From: Pollenia angustigena | Lineage: Eukaryota; Arthropoda; Insecta; Diptera; Polleniidae | Direction: 5' to 3' | DNA: 64,000 nt | Assembly (NCBI GenBank): GCA_930367215.1 | Contig: OV884056.1 | Location: forward strand, 53,072,308 to 53,136,307 | Part shown: positions 46,256 to 56,494 of the stretch, one piece after another | Layout of the letters: each line of letters begins with the position of its first letter | How positions within the stretch are numbered: position 1 is the first letter of the stretch | The notes under the pieces: model-generated | What the model was told of the DNA's origin: nothing | The model's database searches: none | Seen by the model: the letters and a program-made list of their open reading frames with translations, nothing else | Position numbers and translations under genes: made by a program

Positions 46256-46462
46256 TTAAATTAAAATTATTAACTTCTAAAATTAGTTTCTTAAATTTAA
46301 AGACATTTGTTAATAAAACAGAAGGACTATGTTTATTCTACGAAATTTCTTTGAAACTATTTTGTAATACTAACCGACCAACTTAAATAGGCGAATCAAG
46401 CCCAGATTAAATGCTTAAAGGAAATACATGTCTAAATAAGAGGAGTAACGTTATGTCATGCC

Positions 46463-47182
46463 TAGTGCTGGGATGCCATCGATATTTTCTACTATCGATA
46501 TTTATCGATAGTTCAGATTTCATTATCGATATATCGATATAACTATCGACTGAATGTTTGTACTCAAGTAGGAAAACTTTAACTAGTTTTTTATCAGGCT
46601 ACAGTTCGTTGTTTTTGTCACTTTATTGAACGTAACAGACGATGTATATACGTACGTTATTTTAGATGACAGTTTTTAAAAATTGTGATGCTGATAAGCA
46701 CATTTCTTAAGGAACCAAAGTAATAGGGACTATAACATATTTTATTGCAACTTTAGATAATGTTCTAAATTGGATTTGATTCGCAACCCAAAAGGTAATC
46801 AATCTAGCAGACTTTTGCTCTAATGGACGTTCATTGTTTTATCCTATTGCATTTTTATCTGATTTTTTTTTAACAACATCATAAAACTATCTGACATTTC
46901 AGTCCCTATGTAAACAAATAAAAATTTCGGCATAAAGGCCTTAAGTTAGTTGTAAAAAAGCACAGCTTAGCCATCCATACCAACTGCCGTTCTTGTTGTT
47001 TGTATTTATTGCTGTTATTCTGCGCGAATGAATAATTGCAAGTAAAAACTTGCGGCAAACAACTGTGTGTGTATAGCTGCTGTAACATTTCTTCATAGCT
47101 GTATCTTAAATAATAATAATATCGACATTGATATTTTCTTATCGATAGTATCGATAAGACTATCGATAGTTTCCCAGCACTA
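46463..47182. mobile_element. hAT element with TATCGATA-rich ends
   Basis: A 720-bp element. Inverted ends TAGTGCTGGGA are flanked by a perfect 8-bp duplication GTCATGCC (46455-46462, 47183-47190), as in hAT. The subterminal regions on both sides are packed with TATCGATA or ATCGATA words (about five on the left, three on the right). That is also the binding core of the insect DREF factor. No transposase frame is present. Confidence 0.85.
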
Positions 47183-47267
47183 GTCATGCCCACAAAATAG
47201 AAAAAAATGGTGGACATAAAACCGCTAGATTGATTTTAACATAGGTAAATTTCCATTATTCTAAGTG

Positions 47268-48108
47268 GGCGGCATGAAATAACCCCCCAAAAAAAATAAT
47301 GAAATAACCCCCCAAAGCGTGGGGCCTTATTTCATATGCAATAAAGCCCCAATTTTGAAAATGAAATTAACCCCCAACGAAATGAAATAACGCCCCAAAC
47401 ATAAATGAAATAATTCCCTAATTTTTGGGGGCTTATTTCATATGAAAAAAACCCCAATTTCTGAAATGAAATAAGAGCCCAATATATGTAATACAATTAC
47501 TTGTACGGTTTTGCTTTAAAGAATCACGCGATAGATATCATGGTTTGATATATCAGGCACAAGCTTCGCCAACTAAGGCTTTGCTGCATAGCCGGCCTTT
47601 GGCCGGCCGTAATGACTTTTTCCTCTTTGGTATAACAAACACTCGCTAGCTAAAGCTTCTCTGCATAGCGCCACGATTTTCTAATCTATAGTATACAAAT
47701 ACCGAATCGACCCGGCTACGCAGAGAAGCTTTAGTTCGTGAAGCCGGTGTTTGGTATACCATATAGAAGAAAACCATTGCGCCCGGCCGAAGGCCGGCTA
47801 TGCAAGGCAGCTTTATTTATCGAAGCTCGAGTTCCGTATACCAAAGTGGATAAATCCTTGCGGCCAAAAACGTTTTCGTTATATATTTAAAACTGAAATA
47901 GTCCCCCAAAAAAATATATTTCATAATGATTTTTTTGGGGAATTATTTCTTATGAAATAATACCCCAATTAAAAAAATTAAATAACACCCCAAACAAAAT
48001 GAAATAATCCTCCAAAAAGCGTTTTTGTTGTTCTCTGTACAAACTTTTGGGGGGTTATTTCATTATTTTTTTGGGGTGTTATATTTTGGGGGGTTATTTC
48101 ATGCCGCC
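47268..48108. mobile_element. FB/MULE-like element, GGCGGCATGAAATAACCCC family
   Basis: An 841-bp element with inverted ends GGCGGCATGAAATAACCCCC, flanked by a 9-bp duplication with one mismatch (TTCTAAGTG at 47259-47267, TTCTAAATG at 48109-48117). Both sides are arrays of a 17-25 bp unit, TGAAATAACCCCCCAAA and variants, in direct and inverted order. Nine-base duplication plus arms made of small repeats is the pattern of Foldback and Mutator-like elements. The centre (about 47510-47880) is a GC-rich palindromic core described separately. No protein is encoded. Confidence 0.75.
47510..47880. repeat. GC-rich core of alternating inverted units
   Basis: Inside the preceding element, a unit containing AACTAAAGCTTCTCTGCRTAG followed by GCCGGCC or similar is repeated about four times in alternating orientation. 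Two perfect GGCCGGCC-type palindromes occur (AGCCGGCCTTTGGCCGGCCG near 47591, and GGCCGAAGGCCGGC near 47784), along with GGTATACCA words at unit edges. It can fold into nested hairpins. It may be a second, nested element. Confidence 0.6.
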
Positions 48109-48117
48109 TTCTAAATG

Positions 48118-50205
48118 CACGCAGAGAAAACTCGGTTTTCAATAATCACCTCTATTAAAACTAGTTTCAAAATAAATATTTTTATATATAATCGTTAATA
48201 AGCCAATGATCCCAAAAGAATACAAAATATCCTTTAATCGTGCATTTGTATTTAAATTTTTAATCGCGAATTGAAAAACGGTTACCACCATTAAATTCAG
48301 TGACTAGAATAGGAATTACCAGTAGGGTGCCCAACTTGTGAAAATTTGCAATAAGCATTGGGTTTCAAGAGCAAGATGCTATAGTTAAAAACCATTCTTT
48401 TATAAGTATTAACATACAATCGGAGGAAACCATAATGTGACGGTTGCCTTTTGATCGAGGACAAATTTTCGTTAAATATTATTTTTGTATGAGTTGACCA
48501 TATTGATAAAACTTTTTTGCTCTGAGCGTTACTTACCGCTGCAAAAATCGAATTGCATAGTCTACAAAAATGTTTGTCAGGCAGAAAACGTGACGATTTA
48601 AAATGGCGTTAATGAATTTGGTTTTACTTTTGGCCTTTATATTGTCAAAGCAAAGAAGACTTTTTAGATTAAAGAAAATTTATTATATTTTAATTTTATT
48701 CTTTGGAAAAGATTTATTACTGCCTGTTTTTCAAAATAAAGTAAACATACAATATGTGTGTTCTTCGAACTTTTGTGGTAATTTTAATGTGAATAATTAG
48801 TTAAGTTCAAAGTCAGATTTTTTGTTTATTTAAAAAATGTTTCCAATATTTCGAAATCCACTGGATCTCATCTTCAGGGTAAAGAGGAACAATAATAAAA
48901 AACACGTCACACACGGTTTTACATTTAAAATTGCACTTGCATTAAAAGTAAACATATTCGCAATAAAAAATATCAACTTTGTTTTGGTTTTCAATAAATT
49001 TTCTCTAAACGAAAAACAATCAACATTAAATGTCAGTGTATTTATCAAAAATAAAAATTGGAAATTTACCACGTCATAGAGAAATCTTATTAATAATTAA
49101 TTTTGTATTCCCGAAAAAAAACTTTGAAAATTTTTATTTTAGTTTGAAAAAGAGGTAGCCAATCAAATTGATAAACTTTGAATTAAATTAATCAGTAGAA
49201 ATTTATACAGTTTTTCTAAATGAAATTACATTAAATTATATTTCTGCTGCTTATATACATAAATAAATCGTCATATTTGCTGGTGTATTTAATTCATTTT
49301 TGATAAGAGTTCATAATTTAAGCACTGACAACTTTTCATCAAGAACCAAGCATCTATTAGATTAATTTAAGTTCAGTGATAGTATTGAGTTGTTGGATTG
49401 TATAACGATTGCTTTATGTTTTATTTCCTTTTCTTTTGAACAGACGTTTGAAAGTGTCACAGCAGACAAATTGACAATTTGATAAAAGAACTTGCAGCAG
49501 AATAAATTGAAACTAATAGAAAATTATTTTTGTTTTGTACTTCAGCAGATAAATAAAATAAAAGATAAATTTTTTTAAGGAAAATAGAAAATAGACCACA
49601 AAATACACAATTTACAAACAAAGATAATCCTGGTTGTCAGCAATTGAAACGAAAATAATAAAATAAATGTAATAAAACCAGCATAACAGGACAGTTGAGT
49701 ATAATTTGGTTATTTCCAAGAACGTACAACAGCTGAAATTTTGTAAAAAAAAGTTATAGGAGAGGGGGCTTTTAAATTTGTAAATTTATCTACTGCACAA
49801 GGACATTAGAAATAAAAAAAAAATTGTATATGTATATACATATAAGTATATGTTAGAAGGGATCTATGGATCGAAAAAATCTTCTTTTACTCGTTGGCGA
49901 ATATAAAGTAGACAACACGCTCTTTCTAGTACAACAAGCCGCAGCTTCCTAGCTTTTTCTTACGATTGCGTTTAGAGAATAATGACATCTTCCAAGATAT
50001 TTTCTAAAACAATCTAGCTTCCCTCGAAAGTCGCTTAATATTGTAAGCAGATGGGTTTTGGCACGTTTTCATCAAACTTACCCATATTCTGAGTCAAATT
50101 AAAAAGTTAAAATAAGCAGCTTGGACCATTTGTATTCGCCAGCTTAAAATGGTAAAAAATACGTCCCAAATACGTTAGTAATTAGTATCCTCAATTGCAT
50201 GTAAA
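48118..50205. other. AT-rich intronic DNA, few landmarks
   Basis: CACGCAGAGAAAACTCGG at 48119 resembles the terminal word of the element at 53336, and TACCAGTAGGGTGCCCAACT at 48318 that of 41075. An AAATCTTATTAATAA word near 49081 matches the 41970 repeat edge. Open frames at 48603-48800 and on both strands over 48830-49079 lack motifs and splice support. Confidence 0.4.
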
Positions 50206-50312
50206 GGGTGATTTTTTAAGAGCTATAGGAAAGTTAAAAAAAAAAAACACATACAATTCAGAAAAATTCATGAAATCTTTATTTGAATCGATAGTACGGT
50301 CCATATAATTTA

Positions 50313-50570
50313 GGCCCTAAATTTGTAAAACGCAAACGCAATGCCAAAAAAACATTGAAAGCAAAAACAATGTTAAAAATGTGTCAAAATTTTGTTGTTG
50401 CTTTCTACAGAAATACATATCAACGCCACAAGATATGCAGCGTTTAAAATTTAAAAATTCAATATTAATATCTATAGAAAACAGCAACAAAATTATGAAA
50501 TATTTTCGATTTTGTTTTTGCTTTCAATATAATTTTTGGCGTTGCGTTTGCGTTTTACAAATTTAGGGCC
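50313..50570. mobile_element. PIF/Harbinger-like MITE, copy 1, TTA duplication
   Basis: A 258-bp palindromic element with ends GGCCCTAAATTTGTAAAACG and its complement, flanked by TTA (50310-50312, 50571-50573). It is nested in the mariner remnant. A second copy in opposite orientation lies at 55593-55866. TTA duplication with GGCCC-type ends fits PIF/Harbinger. Confidence 0.85.
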
Positions 50571-50574
50571 TTAA

Positions 50575-50795
50575 TGTTTGAAAATTATTTCATGCAAATG
50601 TTGACCGTGACTGCGCCTCAAATGGTCCATCCGCTTAGTCCAATTTTGGCATACTCATTCCAACATTTCGGCCGGTATCTCATGAATAAATGCTTCAACG
50701 TTGTCTTCCAATGCGTCAATTGAAGCGGGCATGTGTGTATAGACATGAGCTTTAACATATCCACACAAAAAATAGTCAAAAGGCGTTAATACGTC
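50575..50795 (-). pseudogene. mariner transposase C-terminus
   Basis: The minus strand reads, in one frame with a single TGA, LTPFDYFLCGYVKAHVY, then MPASIDALEDNVEAFIHEIP, then VCQNWTKRMDHLRRSHGQHL and HEIIFK. LTPFDYFL contains the third catalytic aspartate of mariner-type transposases. The remainder is the conserved C-terminal tail of insect mariners. The tryptophan usual after FL is replaced by cysteine. About 73 codons survive. Confidence 0.85.
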
Positions 50796-50800
50796 CAAGA

Positions 50801-51694
50801 TAAAGACACTGTTTTAAAGATACTGAAAAGCAAATAAAATCAAACGTTTATGAAATCATAATTTTTTATGGTAAAAGACAAAATTTTTTTCTTTTAAATT
50901 TAATAAATAGACACCAATGAAGAGTCACTCCATCTCCCAATAACACATTTAAATATTTTATTAGTTATAACCACCTGCCCTTTCATTAACTGGCTGGCCG
51001 CTTTTTTTTATTTAAAACGACACTGAATGAAATATGTCCCTCCAGCTATGCCAATATGTCATGATGTCTATAATACTTTGTAGAACTTTGTGTTCAGCTT
51101 TTTTTTAAGGTAAGTCAAAAAAGTTATTAAATTTGTGTATAAACTCTGTACTGTAGATTTGTTTTTATTCTGGTCATTTTTTTAAGTTATTTCAAAAAAC
51201 TTTTGTTGCTACAACATGTGGCATAATAAATGTATGAGTTATTTTATTGGTGTGTTTAAACAAGTTCAACTTCGCTAGTAGAAATATGGCAAAAGTTGTG
51301 ATTTAAGTTTTTGTGTCCTTTTTAAATACAATAGAGAAATAAGAAACTTTTCCTTGTTCAGTTTAATGCAACAATTTTAGATGATAAGAAAATTATGTTT
51401 AAAAAATATACATAATATTCAAATAACAGAGTGTGAGGGGCAACATGTTCGTTAAGAAGATTATTAAAATTCTTTTTTCTTATTTATGTATTTAATCTAA
51501 ATATGTGTATTACATGAACAAACTATAATTAATCAGAATTTAATGTAACTCTTAAGTTTGCGTCCGACGATTCCGGACAAAGGTTCTCCTAATCACGGCT
51601 CCCGTTCACACCTGTCTTTAGCGCTCTTTTGAGCGGATAAACGAGTGGTTGCCTATCATTTAAAATGTATCGTGCTTGTGAGTTTGGGTGCGAT
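50801..51694. other. AT-rich intronic DNA, possible tRNA-like scrap
   Basis: Near 51625-51705 the words AAACGAGTGGTTGCC and GGGTGCGATTCAGG sit at A-box to B-box distance, suggesting a decayed SINE head. Otherwise featureless. Confidence 0.35.
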
Positions 51695-52140
51695 TCAGGC
51701 CTTTTTTAAGTATTTAATTGAATACTTTGTGATCATAGTTTTAACTGATGGAACATTAAGATATTTGTAAATGTTCGGGTTTTTTACATACCGTCGAGGG
51801 GACGTGATGATTCGAAAATTTTGTTTTGGCGCCTTTGAGTTTGATCTATTTTGGAGGCCGAGGTTTATAACTGGATACCATAACACCATATTGGCGATAG
51901 GATAGGCCGAATTTTTTCCCATGGCCCAATTTGAACTGCTTTAAGTGCATTTGAGTAATCCCTGTCTCTATATTATATTTGCACTTTAATCGTCGATCTA
52001 AATGTATACCGAGATATTTTACATTCATATGTTGGAGTATTAATTTGGTTATTGATTTTAATAGCGGGTCATGACCTTCTACGCAAAGTAAATGTTTAAT
52101 ACATATATGAATTTTTGTTCATGGACCTTTATTTTCCATT
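51695..52140 (-). pseudogene. Jockey-clade reverse transcriptase remnant
   Basis: Minus-strand frames give the C-terminal reverse transcriptase region: PAIKINNQINTP, then VKYLGIHLDRRLKCKYNIET, then FRIITSPRRYVKNPNIYKYL and NVPSVKTMITKYSIKYLKK. The order and motifs match the last 200 residues of the Jockey copy at 39077. Frames shift twice, and neither the catalytic motifs nor a poly(A) tail remain. Confidence 0.75.
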
Positions 52141-52154
52141 ATATTAATTATTTA

Positions 52155-52250
52155 TTTTAGAAATTACCCTCGTATTCCTAAACGATTGCTAAATTTAACA
52201 AACTTTTATTAAGAAAATTTCCATACGGAATTTGTTTTGTAAATCTTTTT
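52155..52250. mobile_element. Hairpin repeat related to 26259
   Basis: Starts ACCCTCGTATTCCTAAACGA and continues AACTTTTATTAAG, matching the CCCGTATT hairpin family. The right end is decayed. Confidence 0.4.
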
Positions 52251-53335
52251 TAAATTTAAAATATTTTTTTTAATCCAGCCATGAATCTTGTCAATTATCA
52301 TTTATTTTAAACCGACGACAGCTTATCAAAAATTAAATAACTGACAGTGGGATTGAGCCATCATACTTTAAATGTCTACCACAAATATATTAACATACCC
52401 TTTTAATATACGTGCCAAATCATAAATTTTCTATTACTACAGAGGCCAACACAATTTTGAACCGAAAGTCTGGGATGAGAGTCTTCTTTTCCAAGGGCTT
52501 GAGTTGCGTTGAATCTAAATATGTCATTAGAATTACTCCATTTCTCTCTAAAGAAAATAAAAATTAATTCGATTTTTTTTTGTGATTCTGTGTTCATCGC
52601 CGTGAGTCTCTCTTCAGGTTTAGATACATATATATATTAGAAAAAAAAGTTAAACATTTGTTTTAATGTTTCAGACTTTCAGGTTTTTTTTTAAATAAAT
52701 ATATATTGGCACAGTTATAATGGAGAAATTCTAAGTTCAGAATCTGGTTCGTATCTGCTCGTTGGCCTATGTTATTTAACCACTTATTCTTTGTTCATCA
52801 ATGCGTATAAATGTTACTTACAAAATATAAATCATACGCAAAAAATTTAACTGATTCTTTCCCGCATTTTATATTTGAGATTAAATTTTGACATTGACAT
52901 TGAAATGTGTGCCAAAAAAAGAGAAAACCTTATATTATAATCTTTTTGACATGGCTCGACACAGAAAATGTTCATATCACATTATGGATTATTATTTGGC
53001 ATATTCTGGGGGCGGTGGGTAAAATATGAAATTAGAGAAACAAGTTGCACATGAGTTGTTCTTAAAGAGAACTGTTATCTAACATTCTTGACTCATACGT
53101 AAAAGTTTTCATATACTGAGAATGTTTTCCATAAGCCACAATTTGTGTGTTGCCAAAATTAAGTTGGTTAACTGGATGAAAAATGCTGAAAGATTTAAAA
53201 TTCAATTTAACAAAAATTACTATGTAAAAAAGAATGAAGAGCAATTGGAGTTTTAATTGAAATGAAATTAAAAATGTATTTTAAAAATAGTTTTAAGAAA
53301 TGATTTGTAAATATTTCCTCATGCAAGATGGTACA
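52251..53335. other. AT-rich intronic DNA with no recognised feature
   Basis: No gene or bounded repeat could be supported. Confidence 0.5.
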
Positions 53336-53821
53336 CCAAGAGAAAGAACATGTTTAAATATGGTCACCTCCGACCAAACTAATTTTAAAGAAAATTTTAA
53401 ACATATTATGTTCAATATAACCATATTATTGTCAGCGGTAATCATATTGTGGTTAAATTAGGTCTCCATCAAGAAGCCCTAACCATATTATTGTTGCTTC
53501 CAAACATGTTATGATCAATAATAACTAAAATTTGTTAAACACTTACAATAGCATGATTGGTTTTTTAACCATAGTATGTTGCTCTTGAAAAAGAGGAAAA
53601 TACTATTGTAAATTTAAAAACAAATTATTGTCATATTTAACCATAACATTTTTAGAGGCAACCATAATATGGTTGTGGGTTTTTGTTGGAGGACTAATTT
53701 AACCATAATATGGTTGTCGCTAACAATTGTATGGTTATATTAAACATAATATGTTTAAAATTTTCTTTAAAAATAGTTTGGTTGGAGGTGACGATATTTA
53801 AACATGTTTTTTCTCTACGTG
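53336..53821. mobile_element. Foldback element with CACGTAGAGAAA ends
   Basis: A 486-bp near-palindrome flanked by TA (53334-53335, 53822-53823). Ends are CACCAAGAGAAAGAACATG and the complement of CACGTAGAGAAAAAACATG. Arms contain ATATGGTCACCTCCGACC, then ATTTTAAAGAAAATTTTAA, and many copies of AACCATATTATG in both orientations. Similar words (CTCTGCGTGT, AACATGTTTTATTATGGTC) occur inside the GGTGGCATG hAT copies at 13565 and 25690, so the modules are shared. Confidence 0.65.
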
Positions 53822-53823
53822 TA

Positions 53824-54237
53824 GACAAATTTGTTTGAGTATATTTTTCTACCAGAGCCTCTGCAGAGGTCAGTGTTACTTAAAGAAAAAATCTTTAGGA
53901 CATATCAAGGCGCCTATTATTTATAAAAATTAAGCAAAATCTTTATGAAATGTTACGTTTCCGTTTAATGTTTTCACACAAATAAGAGATCATTTAAACA
54001 GATTTTTATATCGTATAGAATATAAAGGCGAAAAAAAAACATTTAAAATTAATTTCTAACGGCTTTATCTTGCAAATTGCTGGGAATTATGCCTTCCTGT
54101 CTTCAGCATGGAATAATTGCAAGAACGCTTAAAACTACCCGATTCTAATGTTTCAAAATAAAAAAACTGATTCGAATCCAAAATCTTATCAAATTATTTA
54201 TTTAATTCCCTAAGCTAATCCCCGCGAAGCTCTACGC
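53824..54237. other. AT-rich intronic DNA with no recognised feature
   Basis: No supported gene or repeat end. Confidence 0.5.
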
Positions 54238-54330
54238 TTGTCTGCAAGAACGAAACTAGAGTCTCTGGCGGGAATCGAACCCGCAACCCTGAAGCTGATA
54301 GACTAGCTCACTACTAGCAAGCGTACCGGA
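54238..54330 (-). mobile_element. tRNA-derived SINE head
   Basis: On the minus strand: GCTAGTAGTGAGCTAGTC (A-box region), then GGGTTCGATTCCCGCC (B box), then AGAGAC. It is the same family as 21773-21845, opposite orientation. The tail is not clear. It is not a functional tRNA gene. Confidence 0.6.
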
Positions 54331-54685
54331 AGCCAGGAAAAATCCAAATGGATTTTAACTAGTTTCGATAAGTACTTTTAAGAACTGAAGTCATAATGGA
54401 CTAATGGATAAAAAAGGGCTATAAAGATTTGTTTTGTAAAAAAAAATATGCTAAATTTAAAGAAATGCGTTTGCAAGAAGATATTAAATGTTCATTAACC
54501 CATTCTAAAAAAAAAAAAAATTTTTCTTAAGAAAACAATTTTAAACATATAACTTTGTTACCAAAGTTCTTAACAACATAAAAATATTAATTGATATCAA
54601 TCCACGACCATAATGCTTAACTAAGTATGTCATTATGTATGCCGCAACAAAAAATATTAAACTTGAGTTACTAAAAGTCTTTTTA
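54331..54685. other. AT-rich intronic DNA with no recognised feature
   Basis: Nothing supported. Confidence 0.5.
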
Positions 54686-54826
54686 CTGCCTGTTTTTAGA
54701 AAAAGAAATAAAAATTTTCGTTTGGGAATCTACATTGATACAGCAATAAAGAAATTAAAAATTGTTTTTCTTTTCAATTTATATTGAAAAACGAATATTT
54801 TTATTTTACTTTCAAAAACAGGCAGT
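54686..54826. mobile_element. MITE, CTGCCTGTTTTT family, TTA duplication
   Basis: A 141-bp element with inverted ends CTGCCTGTTTTTAGAAA and its near complement, flanked by TTA (54683-54685, 54827-54829). It fits PIF/Harbinger-like MITEs. Possible single ends of the same family occur at 41339 and 48720 (ACTGCCTGTTT). Confidence 0.7.
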
Positions 54827-54829
54827 TAA

Positions 54830-55592
54830 TCTTTTTTGTTGGACAGACAGTCCTTCCATTTAAAACATGCAAACTTTTGCAAGATTTTCATAAGGAAGTT
54901 TAAAAAGCGAACGTTGTAAATCCTCTCTATTGTTTTGTATTAAAACATATCAAGGTCCAATAATTTATTTCATGAAACTAAGAACTTCGAGTAATTAGTG
55001 AAAAGTCAGTTAAAAAAGAAGATACCCTACACCACTTACACTATAGAGAAGCTTTAAATATACAAAAAAAAAAAAAAAAAAAACAATTTAAAACTTTTAA
55101 CTAAAACGAATCTTTGTAAGAAAAAAAAATCCACTGAAACAAAAAAGAGATTTTATAGAATAAAATAAACATATTGGCACACATTTATTCTAATGCTAAC
55201 GTGATTTACTGGATTGTAAATGTCGAAGTATGCTGAAAGGTTTTATAAGGTTTATGATAACCCTGTAGGAAATGTCAATAGTGAAAATATACTTATTCGA
55301 TATTGACTATGCCAACAGTACAACTGAAGACCAAACAATGCTCTATACGTCAGACATTTAACATGGGCTTGTCATTGAAAGTCACCTTCTCACCCTTCAA
55401 CTATTGACTAGGTAATTCTTGTGGGAACATATGAAGACATTGATTCAACAATACATTTCAATAGTTTTTGTCTAAATTTTTTAATATTTTTATAAGAGTT
55501 TCCACTAAATTCATGGATAAGGCAAATAATAAAATTCAAATACCTTTAAAAAATTTGGTTAAATAACATGTTAAATTAATAAAATAAACTTA
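54830..55592. other. AT-rich intronic DNA, poly(A) run
   Basis: GATACCCTACACCAC at 55020 resembles a mini-me start, and an A run at 55066-55083 may be a retroposon tail. Neither can be extended. Confidence 0.4.
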
Positions 55593-55866
55593 GGCCCTAA
55601 ATTTGTAAAACGCACACGCAACGCCAAAAATTATATTGAAAACAAAAACAAAATCGAAAATATTTCATAATTTTGTTGTTGTTTTCTATAGAAATGTATA
55701 TTGAATTTTTAAATTTTAAACGCTGCATATCTTGTGGCGTTGATAATTTTAAAACGCAATATGTATTTCTGTAGAAAGCAACAATAAAATTTTGAAAAAT
55801 TTTTGACATTGTTTTTGCTTTCAATGTTATTTTTGGGATTGCGTTACGCTTTACAAATTTAGGGCC
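55593..55866. mobile_element. PIF/Harbinger-like MITE, copy 2, TTA duplication
   Basis: A 274-bp inverted-orientation relative of 50313-50570, flanked by TTA (55590-55592, 55867-55869). The ends GGCCCTAAATTTGTAAAACG are conserved. The central region aligns with copy 1 on the opposite strand, including GCAGCGTTTAAAATTTAAAA. Confidence 0.85.
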
Positions 55867-55869
55867 TTA

Positions 55870-56178
55870 TAATTTTTTAAATAAAAAAACACACTTTCTT
55901 GGCATTGTCACCAAATAATCGAAAGAATTGGTGAATTGGCGAAACTTGTACCCAGGTTTCCTGCAGGGTATTGTATTGTTTAAAATTGTTATACTAAAAC
56001 CGACCAGAGTCTATGGCGTAGCCGCCATCCTTACTATATACTATAAAAATGCGAGATATTTTTCACAATTTAGATTTATTTAAAGTATTGGCCATCATTA
56101 GTTATACCCAACTTTCGGGGAACATACGGAGTCTACTTCGAAAGACATGAAAATTGTTTAGGCCAAAAACTAATCCAG
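55870..56178. other. AT-rich intronic DNA before the proposed acceptor
   Basis: Ends with CTAATCCAG, a branch-site-like CTAAT directly before AG. The pyrimidine tract is poor, which weakens the acceptor. Confidence 0.4.
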
Positions 56179-56494
56179 GCAACTCGGAAGCCTTGTTCTC
56201 AAATTAAGCGTATTCCAATGCGAACGATCTGAATTGAACGAAACAAATAGCAGTCGGGCAGAACAAGCCCTGCACTATAAGGCGATTGAGGCAAAACTTT
56301 TCAAACAATTGGCCGATCGTTGTCATTTTGGAATATTAAGTTGCATAAATCGTGCATTTTGCGGTCAATTCTCCTTTCAAACGAATCAATTGCGTTTGGT
56401 TCAGGTAACCAGTGATCGTCTAGGTCAGCGGTCATCACAAAGAGAGACAGTTAAAAATGTGTATGTAGTGGTGAGTGCAAAGAGAGGAAAATAA
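56179..56494 (+). CDS. Probable second exon of the unrecognised host gene
   Basis: Behind AG at 56177-56178 an open frame starts with the single base G, which completes the lysine codon left by the exon at 42870-43051. The protein continues QLGSLVLKLSVFQCERSELN, then RAEQALHYKAIEAKLFKQLA, then DRCHFGILSCINRAFCGQFS and FQTNQLRLVQ. It is cysteine-containing, helical and GC-richer than its surroundings. Possible donors are CAG|GTAACC (exon end 56404) and a better GTGAGT (exon end 56470). Without splicing it stops at 56494. Up to 56404 the joined product would be 136 residues. The family is not recognised. The phase match has a one-in-three chance of being accidental. Confidence 0.5.

Larger units (their letters stand above)
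50206..50800 (-). mobile_element. mariner element, 3' part, split by a MITE
   Basis: The 3' terminus is on the left (AAAGGGTGATTTTTTAAGAG at about 50206). The coding remnant lies at 50575-50795, and a PIF-like MITE sits between them. The 5' half is missing. Confidence 0.75.
43052..56178 (+). other. Proposed 13.1 kb first intron filled with transposons
   Basis: If the exons at 42870-43051 and 56179 onward belong together, this is one intron from GTAAGT to CTAATCCAG. It holds at least ten separate insertions, listed individually: foldbacks, hAT, MULE/FB-like, mariner, Jockey, PIF-like and SINE pieces. No other host exon could be supported inside it. Confidence 0.45.

Noticed and set aside
48830..49079. 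Overlapping 80-codon frames on both strands
   Set aside because: Both are low-complexity F/K/N-rich frames and mirror each other. Neither has a recognisable domain.
54238..54330. Functional tRNA gene on the minus strand
   Set aside because: Same SINE family as 21776. The anticodon and acceptor arms do not fold convincingly by eye.
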